Part shown: positions 9,036-17,850 of the stretch, piece after piece | Layout of the letters: each line of letters begins with the position of its first letter | Position numbering within the stretch: position 1 is the stretch's first letter | Assembly (NCBI GenBank): GCA_022781505.1 | Contig: JALETK010000096.1 | Coordinates: 1-40,904, forward strand | Source of the DNA: Clostridiales bacterium | GTDB taxonomy: Bacteria > Bacillota > Clostridia > Oscillospirales > Oscillospiraceae | Length of the DNA: 40,904 nucleotides | Direction: 5' to 3' | Translations under genes and position numbers: made by a program | The notes under the pieces: generated by a model | The model's input: the letters and a program-made list of their open reading frames with translations, nothing else | Database searches by the model: none | Told to the model about the DNA's origin: nothing

Positions 9036-10223
9036 ATGGATCTGTTTGAAAAATGCAATCGACCCAGTCTGGTGGATGAGATCCGGGAGAAGGAGATTTA
9101 TCCCTATTTTCACGCTCTGGAGTCCAGACAGGCGGCTGTGGTGCAGATGGAGGGAAAGCGGCGGATTATGCTGGGCTCCAACAATTACCTGGGCCTCACC
9201 ACGGACCCGGCGGTTATGGAGGCGGGAATTCGGGCCCTGGAAAAATACGGAACAGGCTGCTCCGGCTCCCGGTTTTTGAACGGAACCCTGGAGCTGCATC
9301 TGGAGCTGGAGCAGGAGCTGGCGTCGTTTTTGCACAAGGAGCAGGCGGTTACATTTTCCACAGGCTTCCAGAGCAATCTGGGCATCATCAGCGCCCTGGT
9401 GGGGCTCCATGACTATGTGATCTGCGACCGGGAGAACCATGCCAGCATCTATGACGGCTGCAAGCTGAGCTATGGAAAGATGCTCCGCTACCGCCACAAT
9501 GATATGGAGGATCTGGAGCGGAAGCTGAAGCAGGTGCCGGAGAGCAGCGGCTGCCTGGTGGTGACCGACGGGGTGTTCTCCATGGGCGGAGACATTGCAA
9601 AGCTGCCGGAAATCGTCCGGCTGGCGAAACGGTACGGCGCCCGGGTGATGGTGGACGATGCCCACGGCCTGGGGGTCATCGGAGAGGGCGGCAGAGGCAC
9701 GGCCAGCTACTTCGGCCTGGAGGATGAGGTGGATGTGATTATGGGCACCTTCTCCAAGTCTCTGGCCAGCCTGGGCGGCTATATGGTTGCCAACGCCCGG
9801 GTGGCGGACTATGTGCGGCACAGCTCCCGCCCCTTTATCTTCTCGGCCTCCATTCCCCCTGCCAACTGTGCCACGGCGCTGGAGGCGCTGCGGCAGCTCC
9901 GGAAAAGGCCAGAGCTGGTGGAGCGGCTGGGAGACCTGGCGGCCTATGCCAGAAACGGCCTCGCCCAGCGGGGTATTGCCACCCGCCCTTCGGTCACGCC
10001 CATTGTGCCCATCTATACCTATGACGCATATACCACCCTGCTCCGGGACAAGGAGCTCTTTGAGGCGGGCGTCTATGTCAACCCAGTGCTGCCCCCTGCA
10101 ACCCCGGAGCGGGAGTGCCTCCTCCGGACCAGCTATATGGCCACCCACACAGAGGCGATTCTGGACGAGGCCATGGACATCATTGCCCGGGTCCTCCGGC
10201 CGGAGGGAAGGACAGCCCCCTGA
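9036..10223 (+). CDS. Alpha-oxoamine synthase family PLP enzyme (serine palmitoyltransferase / 2-amino-3-ketobutyrate CoA ligase-like)
   Basis: IMLGSNNYLGLT, GTGCSGSRFLNGTLELH, NHASIYDGCKLS, VDDAHGLGVIGEGGRG, MGTFSKSLASLGGYM (PLP Lys), RTSYMATHT. ATG after AAGGAGAAG SD; the ORF-track start is too early. Confidence 0.88.
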   Translation: MDLFEKCNRPSLVDEIREKEIYPYFHALESRQAAVVQMEGKRRIMLGSNNYLGLTTDPAVMEAGIRALEKYGTGCSGSRFLNGTLELHLELEQELASFLHKEQAVTFSTGFQSNLGIISALVGLHDYVICDRENHASIYDGCKLSYGKMLRYRHNDMEDLERKLKQVPESSGCLVVTDGVFSMGGDIAKLPEIVRLAKRYGARVMVDDAHGLGVIGEGGRGTASYFGLEDEVDVIMGTFSKSLASLGGYMVANARVADYVRHSSRPFIFSASIPPANCATALEALRQLRKRPELVERLGDLAAYARNGLAQRGIATRPSVTPIVPIYTYDAYTTLLRDKELFEAGVYVNPVLPPATPERECLLRTSYMATHTEAILDEAMDIIARVLRPEGRTAP

Positions 10224-10244
10224 GCCATGGGGAAATACAGCGTG

Positions 10245-10290
10245 AACATGCCCACAGAGGAAGGACAGGCCCTTCCTCTGTGGGCATGTT
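10245..10290. terminator. Perfect 20-bp hairpin between convergent genes
   Basis: AACATGCCCACAGAGGAAGG-acaggc-CCTTCCTCTGTGGGCATGTT. Confidence 0.65.
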
Positions 10291-10299
10291 GGCTACGGT

Positions 10300-11856
10300 T
10301 TACAGGGGTGCCAGAACGGCAAAGCCCCGGAGGGTCAGGGTGTCGTCCGTGAGCGCCGCGTCCCCCTGGGAGAAGAGGAGGCGGTACTTCCCGTCCAGGT
10401 TCAGGGTCAGTGCCTCTCTGCCGGGATTGACGGCGCATAGGAGCGTGCCCCGCTTGTAGGCGAGAAGACGGTTGCCCGGCTCGGCAAAATAGGGGAGGAA
10501 GGGAGATCTGGCCTGGAGCTCCGGCTGGCTGTGACGCAGGGCGATGAGGCGCCGGGTGTAGTTCAGCAGGGAGTCGGGGTCAGACTCCTGGGCCTCCACC
10601 GTGGGCGCGCCGGGGGCGGGGTCAACGGGCAGGTACAGATCCTCCGCCTTGCCCTGGGAGAAGCCCAGGTTTTCCCCGTTGGTCCACTGCATGGGGCTCC
10701 GGGAGCCGGTGCGGTTGAAGCCGCCCTCCTTGTTGGGGAGCTTGCGGTAGCGCATACCGATCTCATCGCCATAGTACAGGAAGGGAGCGCCGGGCATGGT
10801 GAAGATCAGGCTGTAGGCCAGCTTCAGCTCCTCAGGAGAGAGGTTGAACCGGGGGCGGACGGTGTCATGGTTGCAGGTGATGAAGCACCACAGGCCCTTG
10901 CCCCGGGTCTTGAGGTAGGTGGGGAGGTACTCCGCCAGGAAGGGCAGGGGATCGGCGTCCGTGTCCGCCTTGAAGTAGCTGCTGTCGCCGCCCTCGGGGC
11001 CCTCCTGGCCGATGACGGGATAGTTGCGCATGAGATGGCTGTAGCCGTTGCCGGCCCAGCTCAGGTAGAAGTCCATGTCAAAGCCGCAGTTCAGAGCCTG
11101 CTCCGGGGTGTTCCACTCAGCCACCAGAGCGGCCTCGGGGAACTGGGCGTCCAGCCGCTGCCGGAAGTCCTTGTAGACCTCCTGGGTGTAGGCCCGGTCG
11201 GGGGTGTCGTTTTTCACCAGAGCTCCGGCCATGTCCACCCGGAAGCCGTCGCAGCCCTTCTCCAGCCAGAAGCGCATCACGTCCCAGATGGCCTCCCGGG
11301 TCTCCAGGGTGTGGGCGCTGCCCGCCTGCTGCTGCCAGGGGGCCTTGGGGGTGCCGAAGCCGAAGTTCAGGGCGGGCTGGCACTTGAAGAAGCTGAGAAT
11401 GTAGCAGCCGTCCCGGGGAGCCTCACCGCCTACGAAGGGAATGTCCTCGGGGTGCTCCCAGCAGCTGTTTGTCCAGATGAACCGGTCGGAATACTCGTTG
11501 GGCTCCTCCTTGCTGCTCTCCCGGAACCAGGGGTGCTCCTCGCTGGTGTGGCAGGGCACCAGATCCAGCAGCACCCGGATGCCCCGCTTGTGGGCCTCCT
11601 CAAAGAAGTGAACCAGATCCTCGTTGGTGCCGTAGCGGGGGGCCACCTTCTTGTAATCCCGGACGTCATAGCCCGCGTCCTTGAAGGGAGAGTCGAAGCA
11701 GGGGTTAATCCACAGGGCGTTACAGCCCAGGGACTTCACATAGTCCAGCTTGGCGGTCATGCCGGGAATGTCGCCGATGCCATCGCCGTTGGTGTCAAAA
11801 AAGCTCTGGGGATAAATTTCATAAAATACTGCATCATTCAGCCAGGTTGCAGCCAT
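10300..11856 (-). CDS. GH13 alpha-amylase family glycosidase (oligo-1,6-/alpha-glucosidase-like)
   Basis: AVFYEIYPQSFFDTNGDGIGDIPG, LWINPCF, VLLDLVPCHTSEEHPWF, GFRVDMAGAL, ALVAEWNTPE, FITCNHDTVRP, GAPFLYYGDEIGMR, RTGSRSPMQW. Internal ATG preferred (MAATWLNDAVFYE). Confidence 0.92.
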   Translation of the reverse strand: MAATWLNDAVFYEIYPQSFFDTNGDGIGDIPGMTAKLDYVKSLGCNALWINPCFDSPFKDAGYDVRDYKKVAPRYGTNEDLVHFFEEAHKRGIRVLLDLVPCHTSEEHPWFRESSKEEPNEYSDRFIWTNSCWEHPEDIPFVGGEAPRDGCYILSFFKCQPALNFGFGTPKAPWQQQAGSAHTLETREAIWDVMRFWLEKGCDGFRVDMAGALVKNDTPDRAYTQEVYKDFRQRLDAQFPEAALVAEWNTPEQALNCGFDMDFYLSWAGNGYSHLMRNYPVIGQEGPEGGDSSYFKADTDADPLPFLAEYLPTYLKTRGKGLWCFITCNHDTVRPRFNLSPEELKLAYSLIFTMPGAPFLYYGDEIGMRYRKLPNKEGGFNRTGSRSPMQWTNGENLGFSQGKAEDLYLPVDPAPGAPTVEAQESDPDSLLNYTRRLIALRHSQPELQARSPFLPYFAEPGNRLLAYKRGTLLCAVNPGREALTLNLDGKYRLLFSQGDAALTDDTLTLRGFAVLAPL

Positions 11857-11995
11857 GGGGTATCCATCCTTTATGTATCGATTTTGGGCAAAGGGGCCCA
11901 CAGGGAAATTGTACCACAGGATTTCCCGTTTGTCTCCTGTTTTTTTGAGAGAATCGAAAGCCAATTGCCATGAAGCAGCCGCCGCATCCTTCGGC

Positions 11996-12085
11996 CTGTC
12001 ACCCTGAGCCAAAGGGGAAGGCGAGGGTTCCGGCATGGGGCGCGGTGCACGAGATCCTTCGGCTGCGCCTCGGAATGACAGGGGT
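11996..12085. repeat. Possible small dispersed element with imperfect terminal inverted repeats
   Basis: CCTGTCACCCTGAG...TCGGAATGACAGGG ends are imperfect inverted repeats; the inner 12055-12079 segment matches 4118-4142 on the opposite strand. Confidence 0.5.
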
Positions 12086-12184
12086 GGCCCGTCCTGGCCG
12101 GGTGCCGGACCGTGAAATCGTCTTGTGTTTTGCGGGGTTTTGTGGTACCATAGGCGAAGAAAGCTGCGGAAGAAGGAATGTGCC

Positions 12185-12703
12185 TTGGATCTTGTGGATG
12201 TGTACGACGGCCACCGGCGGCTTACGGGCCGGATTCACCGGCGGGGGGACAGGCTGGCCAAGGGAGATTATATCCTGGTGGTCTGCGTCTGGGTCTCCGA
12301 CGGGCGGGGGCGGCTGCTGCTGACCCTCCGGGCGCCGGAGAAGCTGGCCTCTCCCAATGCCTGGGAGAATTCCGGGGGCGCGGCCCTGGCCGGGGAGACC
12401 AGCCGGCAGGCCATCGCCCGGGAGCTCCGGGAGGAAACCGGAATCCTGGCCGGGGAGGATGATTTCCTCCTTTTGGATACGGATAAGACGTCGGACGCTT
12501 TTTATGATTTCTACTTTCTGATTCACCCAACGCCTCTGGAGGAAATTGTCCTGCAGCCCGGGGAGACCAGCGACGCCCGCTGGGTCACCATCCCCCAGCT
12601 TGAGGAGATGATTCACCAAGGGCTTGTGGCGAAGCCCATTGCCCGCCGGTTCCGGCTCCACCGGGAGCGGCTGGAGAAGCTGGTGTGGGCCGGCAGCCAA
12701 TAA
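12185..12703 (+). CDS. NUDIX hydrolase
   Basis: NUDIX box GGAALAGETSRQAIARELREETGI; likely TTG start (LDLVDVYDGHRRLTGRIHRRGD) with AAGGA SD. Confidence 0.88.
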   Translation: MDLVDVYDGHRRLTGRIHRRGDRLAKGDYILVVCVWVSDGRGRLLLTLRAPEKLASPNAWENSGGAALAGETSRQAIARELREETGILAGEDDFLLLDTDKTSDAFYDFYFLIHPTPLEEIVLQPGETSDARWVTIPQLEEMIHQGLVAKPIARRFRLHRERLEKLVWAGSQ

Positions 12704-12738
12704 AACTGGCGGGATTCCCGCCCGGGAGGAAAAACAAC

Positions 12739-13911
12739 ATGAATTACGCAGAAGAGTCCCTTCGGCTCCATGAGCAGTGGAAGGGCAAAATCGAGGTGGT
12801 GGCCCGGGTGCCTGTGGCCACCAAGGAGGACCTTTCCCTGGCCTATACTCCGGGGGTGGCCCAGCCCTGTCTGGAGATTCAGAAGGATGTGGAGAAATCC
12901 TATGACCTCACCCGGCGTCACAACCTGTGCGCCGTGATCACCGACGGCTCCGCCGTCCTGGGCCTGGGGGACATCGGCCCCGAGGCGGGAATGCCGGTGA
13001 TGGAGGGCAAGTGCGTTCTCTTCAAAGCCTTCGGGGATGTGGACGCCTTCCCCCTGTGCATCAAAACCAAGGATGTGGACGAGTTTGTAAACGCGGTCTA
13101 TCTGCTCTCCGGCTCCTTTGGGGGCATCAACCTGGAGGATATCTCCGCCCCCCGGTGCTTTGAGATTGAGCGGAAGCTGAAGGAAAAGTGCGATATCCCC
13201 GTGTTCCACGACGATCAGCACGGCACGGCCGTCATCACCCTGGCAGGCCTCACCAACGCCCTGAAGGTGGTGGGGAAGAAAAAGGAGGACGTGAAAATCG
13301 TCACCTCCGGGGCCGGAGCGGCGGCAATCTCCATTGTGAAGCTGCTGCTGTCCGCAGGCTTCCGGAACATTGTCATGACCGACCGCACCGGCGCCATTTA
13401 CGCCGGGCGGGAGAACCTGAACTGGATCAAGGAGGAGATGGCCCAGGTCACCAACCTCCGGAAGGAGCAGGGAAAGCTGGCGGACGTGATTCGGGGCGCG
13501 GATGTGTTCATCGGCGTGTCCGCTCCGGGCACCCTGACCACGGAAATGGTGAGAACCATGAACAAAGACGCCATCGTCTTCGCCTGCGCCAACCCCACCC
13601 CGGAGATCTTCCCCGAGGACGCCAAGGCCGGCGGCGCGGCGGTGGTCTCCACAGGCCGCTCCGACTATCCCAACCAGATCAACAACGTCCTGGCCTTCCC
13701 GGGCATCTTCCGGGGCGCCTTCGACGTGCGGGCCTCGGACATTAACGAGGAGATGAAAATGGCCGCTGCCGCCGCCCTGGCGGCCCTCATCCCGGAGGAG
13801 GAGCTCTGCGCCGACAACATCATCCCCAAGGCCTTTGACCCCCGGGTAGGCCCCGCCGTGGCAAAGGCCGTGGCCCAGGCCGCCAGAGACTCCGGTGTGG
13901 CGAGAATCTGA
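12739..13911 (+). CDS. Malic enzyme (NAD(P)-dependent malate dehydrogenase, decarboxylating)
   Basis: [94 protein letters not shown]. Confidence 0.95.
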   Translation: MNYAEESLRLHEQWKGKIEVVARVPVATKEDLSLAYTPGVAQPCLEIQKDVEKSYDLTRRHNLCAVITDGSAVLGLGDIGPEAGMPVMEGKCVLFKAFGDVDAFPLCIKTKDVDEFVNAVYLLSGSFGGINLEDISAPRCFEIERKLKEKCDIPVFHDDQHGTAVITLAGLTNALKVVGKKKEDVKIVTSGAGAAAISIVKLLLSAGFRNIVMTDRTGAIYAGRENLNWIKEEMAQVTNLRKEQGKLADVIRGADVFIGVSAPGTLTTEMVRTMNKDAIVFACANPTPEIFPEDAKAGGAAVVSTGRSDYPNQINNVLAFPGIFRGAFDVRASDINEEMKMAAAAALAALIPEEELCADNIIPKAFDPRVGPAVAKAVAQAARDSGVARI

Positions 13912-13915
13912 AAAT

Positions 13916-13946
13916 GATCCCGGCATCGAATTTCGATGCCGGGATC
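13916..13946. terminator. Bidirectional terminator between convergent genes
   Basis: GATCCCGGCATCGA-att-TCGATGCCGGGATC, 14-bp perfect stem, A/T-rich flanks. Confidence 0.75.
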
Positions 13947-13955
13947 GTTGTAATT

Positions 13956-16505
13956 TTACACGTTTCTGGGCCAGCCGCTGAGAAGCAGTCCCGGGACGGA
14001 CCAGAGGAGCAGGAACAGGCCCAGGTTTGCCAGGGACATGATGCCCGGGGCGGAGAGGCTGGCCAGGATCCCCATGATGATCATGCCCATGATGCCTCCC
14101 GCCAGGGCCACCAGGGTGCCCCAGCGCACGGCGGTGCACAGGGCCCGGGCTCCGGAGACGGCCAGAGCCACGGCGGGGAACCGGTACTCCTGCAAAAGGA
14201 CGCAGGGCTTGGCCCCGGAGGAGCTCTCCCGCTTGGCAAGCTCTGAGCGAACCGTGAGGGAGGGGAGCTTGACCTTGGCGGTGTTCACCCGGAATTTGGA
14301 GCGGAGGAAGGGCTCGGAGATGATGAAATCCCCCGCCGTCACCACCGGGAGGACCCCCCGGCTGGCGGCCAGGGAACCGAGGCTCTGGGCGGCGCTTCGG
14401 GTGACGCCATAGTGAATGGCGAACACACCGGCTAGGCTGCCGTTGATGGCCACATACACAGCCTGGCTGACCCGGGTGCCCGCGGGCATCTCCACGCCCA
14501 TGGACTGCATGAACTGCAGGGAGCCCACCAGGACGGAGTCCGCGCCAATCTCCGCCCCGGCGCCGCCGGACTCGTACCGGCGGAACTTGGTCAGGGCGTA
14601 GCGTCTGGCGGCGCGAATTTCCATCTGCTCCTGGAACAGGGGCGCCAGCCCACTGCCGGCAGCCTCAATGACCGCTGCCCCGTAGGCCACCACCCGGTCC
14701 GGGGCCTGGCCGCCGTAATATTTGACCCCGTTGAGCTTGATGTTGTCCCGGGGAAACAGATCCTGGTCGGAGACGGGAACCGCCAGCTTGCCGCACAGGC
14801 GGCGGGCGCCGGTCCAGCCGTAGAGGGAGGCGCCCTGCTCCTGCAGGCGGCGGTTCAGGATTGCCCAGGGACGGTACCAGGCCACGGAGCCCAGGAGCGG
14901 CGTCCCGGCCAGGGCAATGGCTGTCCAGTATTGGAGAAAGGTGGGAATGTCCCCACCGCAGGTGAATCCGGCGATCAGGGCGGAGATCAGGAGCACCGCC
15001 GCCCCGTAGAACTCCAGAAGGAGCTGAGGCCCGGCGGCTCTGTCGTTTGCCTGGAGGAACTCGGGCATACTGCCCTTGCCCTTCAGCACACCGGCGGTCT
15101 TTTGATAGAGACCGGGCTCCCGGACCAGGGCGGTCTCGCCGCTGCAGTGCCTGGCCGGGGCCATGGCGTCGCGGGTGCCGGTGCTGCGCAGCAGCAGGCC
15201 CCACAGGGCGCAGGCCAGCAGCAGGCTTACCAGGGGACAGTAGGTGTACCGCAGGGACTGGAAAGCGTAAAAGCTGTCCGCCAGGCTCACCAGGATTTCC
15301 ACGGTTACCAGGGTGTTGAAGCCAAAGCCCGGCTTCAACAGCTGCCGGAGGCCGTCGGACAGGACGTCGTAGGCGGCGCAGGCGCACAGGAGCATCAGAA
15401 GAATCTCTCCCATGACCAGAAGGGACTGGGACTGAAACCGCTCCAGAAGCCCCTGGGAGTGGAAAAAGCCCAGAACCAGGTTGCACAGGGCAAACAGCAG
15501 GCAGACCGCCAGGCGGATGCCCCGGCGCTTTTGCTCCTGACCGGCCTGACGGAACCGGGCTTCCGGCGTCAGAATGGGCTTGGGCGGCTTTTTATCCCCG
15601 GGGGCTTTGGCCCGGCGGGGCGGCTTCCGCCTGTCCTCCGGGAAGGGGACGGCGGGACGGCCAGGCGCTCCGGGCCGGGCTGCCCTTTCCGGGGCGCGTT
15701 CCGGTTCCGCCGTGGGCGGTGCGGAGGGCCCGGCGGGAGGGATCTCCGGGGAAGGGTGTGCGGCCTTTTTGACCGGAGGCTCTTCCCGGTGGAGTTCGTT
15801 TTGCACAGGCTCCAGCCTCCCTTGAGAGGGCGTAGGCTCCGGCTTCGATTCGGGCTTCCGGCGGGGCGGTGTGGACTCCGGTTCCGGTTCGGACCTCCGG
15901 CGGGGTGGCGTGGGCTCCGGCTCCGGTTCGGGCTTCCGGCGGGAAGGACCGGGCTCCGGAGCGGGTTTCAGGCGGGAAATCCCGGCGGCAGCCTTCCGGC
16001 GGGGCGGCTGCTCCGCCTCCGGCGCCGCAGGCTTGCGCTTCCGGGGAGCGGCAGGCTCCTCCCTCCGGGGGGCCGCCTCCCGAACCTGGAATCCGGTGGA
16101 ATGGGCGGAGGCCGGGAAAGCGGGAGAGCCCGCGGGGGCGTCGGGAATTTTGGGCTTTACACCCAGAAGATCCGGGCCGGGAATGGGTTCTTCCTCCCAA
16201 TCCTCATCGGAATCCTGAAGAATAGAGGGTTGTTCCTCCACCATTGGCTGATTTGGAACATGCCGATCCGGAAGATCCTCCACATTGGGCTGATACCGCT
16301 GGGTCTCCGGATCGGCGTCCCGGGTGTGGTGCCGGGGAATCGGCGTCTGGAGCGCGGGGTCCTGGGGAGTCGGCTGCTCCCCGGACGGCTGCGACGCCCC
16401 GAATTCCTGCAGAATATCCTCCAGGGTAAAGCGCTCCTCCTCCTGAGGCGGCTGGGGAGGAGGGGAAAGGGGAGGCGTGCTCTGCTGCTTCTTTCTTTTT
16501 TTCAT
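13956..16505 (-). CDS. Large membrane protein: disordered Pro/Arg/Glu-rich N-terminus plus degenerate P-type-ATPase-like C-terminal module
   Basis: ATG with GGAGGT SD. C-terminal half has several hydrophobic segments plus YDVLSDGLRQLLKPGFGFNTLVTVEILVSL and GAGAEIGADSVLVGSLQFMQSMGVEMP...YVAINGSLAGVFAIHYGVTRSAAQSLGSLAASRGVLPVVTAGD, which resemble P1B ATPase TM and N/P-domain segments. Confidence 0.7.
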   Translation of the reverse strand: MKKRKKQQSTPPLSPPPQPPQEEERFTLEDILQEFGASQPSGEQPTPQDPALQTPIPRHHTRDADPETQRYQPNVEDLPDRHVPNQPMVEEQPSILQDSDEDWEEEPIPGPDLLGVKPKIPDAPAGSPAFPASAHSTGFQVREAAPRREEPAAPRKRKPAAPEAEQPPRRKAAAGISRLKPAPEPGPSRRKPEPEPEPTPPRRRSEPEPESTPPRRKPESKPEPTPSQGRLEPVQNELHREEPPVKKAAHPSPEIPPAGPSAPPTAEPERAPERAARPGAPGRPAVPFPEDRRKPPRRAKAPGDKKPPKPILTPEARFRQAGQEQKRRGIRLAVCLLFALCNLVLGFFHSQGLLERFQSQSLLVMGEILLMLLCACAAYDVLSDGLRQLLKPGFGFNTLVTVEILVSLADSFYAFQSLRYTYCPLVSLLLACALWGLLLRSTGTRDAMAPARHCSGETALVREPGLYQKTAGVLKGKGSMPEFLQANDRAAGPQLLLEFYGAAVLLISALIAGFTCGGDIPTFLQYWTAIALAGTPLLGSVAWYRPWAILNRRLQEQGASLYGWTGARRLCGKLAVPVSDQDLFPRDNIKLNGVKYYGGQAPDRVVAYGAAVIEAAGSGLAPLFQEQMEIRAARRYALTKFRRYESGGAGAEIGADSVLVGSLQFMQSMGVEMPAGTRVSQAVYVAINGSLAGVFAIHYGVTRSAAQSLGSLAASRGVLPVVTAGDFIISEPFLRSKFRVNTAKVKLPSLTVRSELAKRESSSGAKPCVLLQEYRFPAVALAVSGARALCTAVRWGTLVALAGGIMGMIIMGILASLSAPGIMSLANLGLFLLLWSVPGLLLSGWPRNV
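15816..15945 (-). repeat. 39-bp (13-aa) tandem repeat inside the disordered N-terminus
   Basis: Units RRKPEPEPEPTPP / RRRSEPEPESTPP / RRKPESKPEPTPS; nucleotide periodicity CTTCCGGCGGGGCGGTGTGGACTCCGGTTCCGGTTCGGA at 15855, 15894 and 15933. Confidence 0.75.
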
Positions 16506-16526
16506 GCCGGTCAAAACCTCCGTGGG

Positions 16527-16761
16527 GCGTTGTAACTTTTAAAATATTACTTTGGTGCATTGTAGGGGAGGGTCATGACCCTCCCGGAACAAAACGGAAC
16601 CACCCGGGCCTGTTCTGCTCCAGGGCCAAAGGATTCTGCGGATTTGCCAGAGTGCGCTGGGAAAGGAAGTCCCATACTGCGGGAGGGTCATGACCCTCCC
16701 CTACAGTTCATAGAATTGCGGCCCTTAGTTATCTGTAGTCGATTTTTAGAAGTTACAACGC
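16527..16761. repeat. Nested inverted-repeat (MITE-like) intergenic element
   Basis: Outer TIR GCGTTGTAACTT(T/C)TAAAA at 16527 and 16761 (17/18). Inner perfect 26-nt inverted repeat TGTAGGGGAGGGTCATGACCCTCCCG (16561-16586 vs 16680-16705). Each inner arm contains the perfect palindrome GGGAGGGTCATGACCCTCCC. Confidence 0.75.
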
Positions 16762-16794
16762 AGTAGGGCGTGTCAAGGGGCCCTTTGTGAAATC

Positions 16795-17574
16795 TTATCG
16801 CCGCTGGCGCACTGCCTCGTAAAGGAGGATTGCCGCAGTGGCGGAGGCGTTCAGAGAGGAGATGCGGCCCTTCATGGGAACGCGCACCAGCACGTCGCAG
16901 GTCTGCCGGACCAGGCGTCCCATTCCCTCGCCTTCATTTCCAATGACGATGGCTGTGGGGCCTCTGAGGTCGGCCTCGTACAGCTCCTTTTCACCGTCGG
17001 CGGCGGTGCCGTAGACCCACACACCCTTTTCCTGAAGCTCCTTCAGGGCGGTGGGGATGTTGGCCACCCGCACCACGGGCATGTACTCCACGGCGCCGGC
17101 GGAGGCCTTGGCCACCACCGGGATCAGGCCCACGCTCCGCCGCTTGGGAATCACCACCCCGTGAGCTCCGGCACACTCGGCGGAGCGGAGAATGGCTCCC
17201 AGATTGTGGGGGTCCGACAGCTCGTCGCACACCACCAGCAGGGGGGCCTCCCCCTTGGCCCGGGCGGCCTCCAGCACCTCGTCCAGGGTGGCGTAGGTGT
17301 GGGCGGCGGCCTGGGCAATGATGCCCTGGTGGGCGTGGGTCACGCTCATCTGATCCAGCTTCCGGCGGTCCACCGGCACCACCACGGCGCCGGCCTGCCG
17401 GGCCTCACCGGCCAGGCGGGAGAGATTCCGGTCCGTATCACCGGCGGCGATGAATACCTTGTCCAGAGCCCGGCCGCTGCGCAGGGCCTCCTGCACGGCG
17501 TTCCGCCCCTCCAGCTGGCCCTCCAGGGCGTCTAGCTCCGGCTCCGGCTGCTTCTTTCTGAATTCCTGTTTCAT
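16795..17574 (-). CDS. rlmB: 23S rRNA (guanosine-2'-O-)-methyltransferase RlmB / TrmH family SpoU methylase
   Basis: LEGRNAVQEALRSGRALDKVFIA, VVCDELSDPHNLGAILRSAECAGAHGVVIPKRRSVGL, AIVIGNEGEGMGRLVRQTCD, RISSLNASATAAILLYEAVRQR; SD AAGGAGA before ATG 17574. Confidence 0.94.
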   Translation of the reverse strand: MKQEFRKKQPEPELDALEGQLEGRNAVQEALRSGRALDKVFIAAGDTDRNLSRLAGEARQAGAVVVPVDRRKLDQMSVTHAHQGIIAQAAAHTYATLDEVLEAARAKGEAPLLVVCDELSDPHNLGAILRSAECAGAHGVVIPKRRSVGLIPVVAKASAGAVEYMPVVRVANIPTALKELQEKGVWVYGTAADGEKELYEADLRGPTAIVIGNEGEGMGRLVRQTCDVLVRVPMKGRISSLNASATAAILLYEAVRQRR

Positions 17575-17850
17575 GAATTGTCTCCTTGTGAATTTTTCAA
17601 AAGATCGAATAACCGCTTCCCGCAGGAGGAAAGCTATAGAATGTGAATTTGCATTTATTATAACAGAATTTCTCCAGGGGAACAACAACACTTTGTAACT
17701 TTCCCAAAAATCGATCCCCTCTCCGGGGGGAATTCACAGAAAATTTACGCCCTGTTCCGGAAAATTCATTGCCTGAATTTGGTTTGTGTGATATGATAGC
17801 GGAAACGCATGTGGGTCGTATGACCCGTGAAAAGGAGGCTGTTTGGCCGA

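Noticed and set aside
10531-11973. 480-aa ORF antisense to the GH13 gene
   Set aside because: Mirror translation of conserved GH13 motifs; no independent evidence.
14931-16535. 534-aa plus-strand ORF opposite the pseudo-P-ATPase gene
   Set aside because: Composition is Gly/Arg/Leu repeats mirroring the Pro/Arg/Glu-rich coding strand; no RBS or motifs.
16566-16700. Two palindromic repeats considered as CRISPR repeats
   Set aside because: Only two copies, arranged as an inverted pair with a 95-bp gap and no regular spacers; fits a MITE/palindromic repeat.
16575-16766. 63-aa ORF inside the intergenic element
   Set aside because: Lies wholly in the inverted-repeat element; no SD and no protein-like composition.
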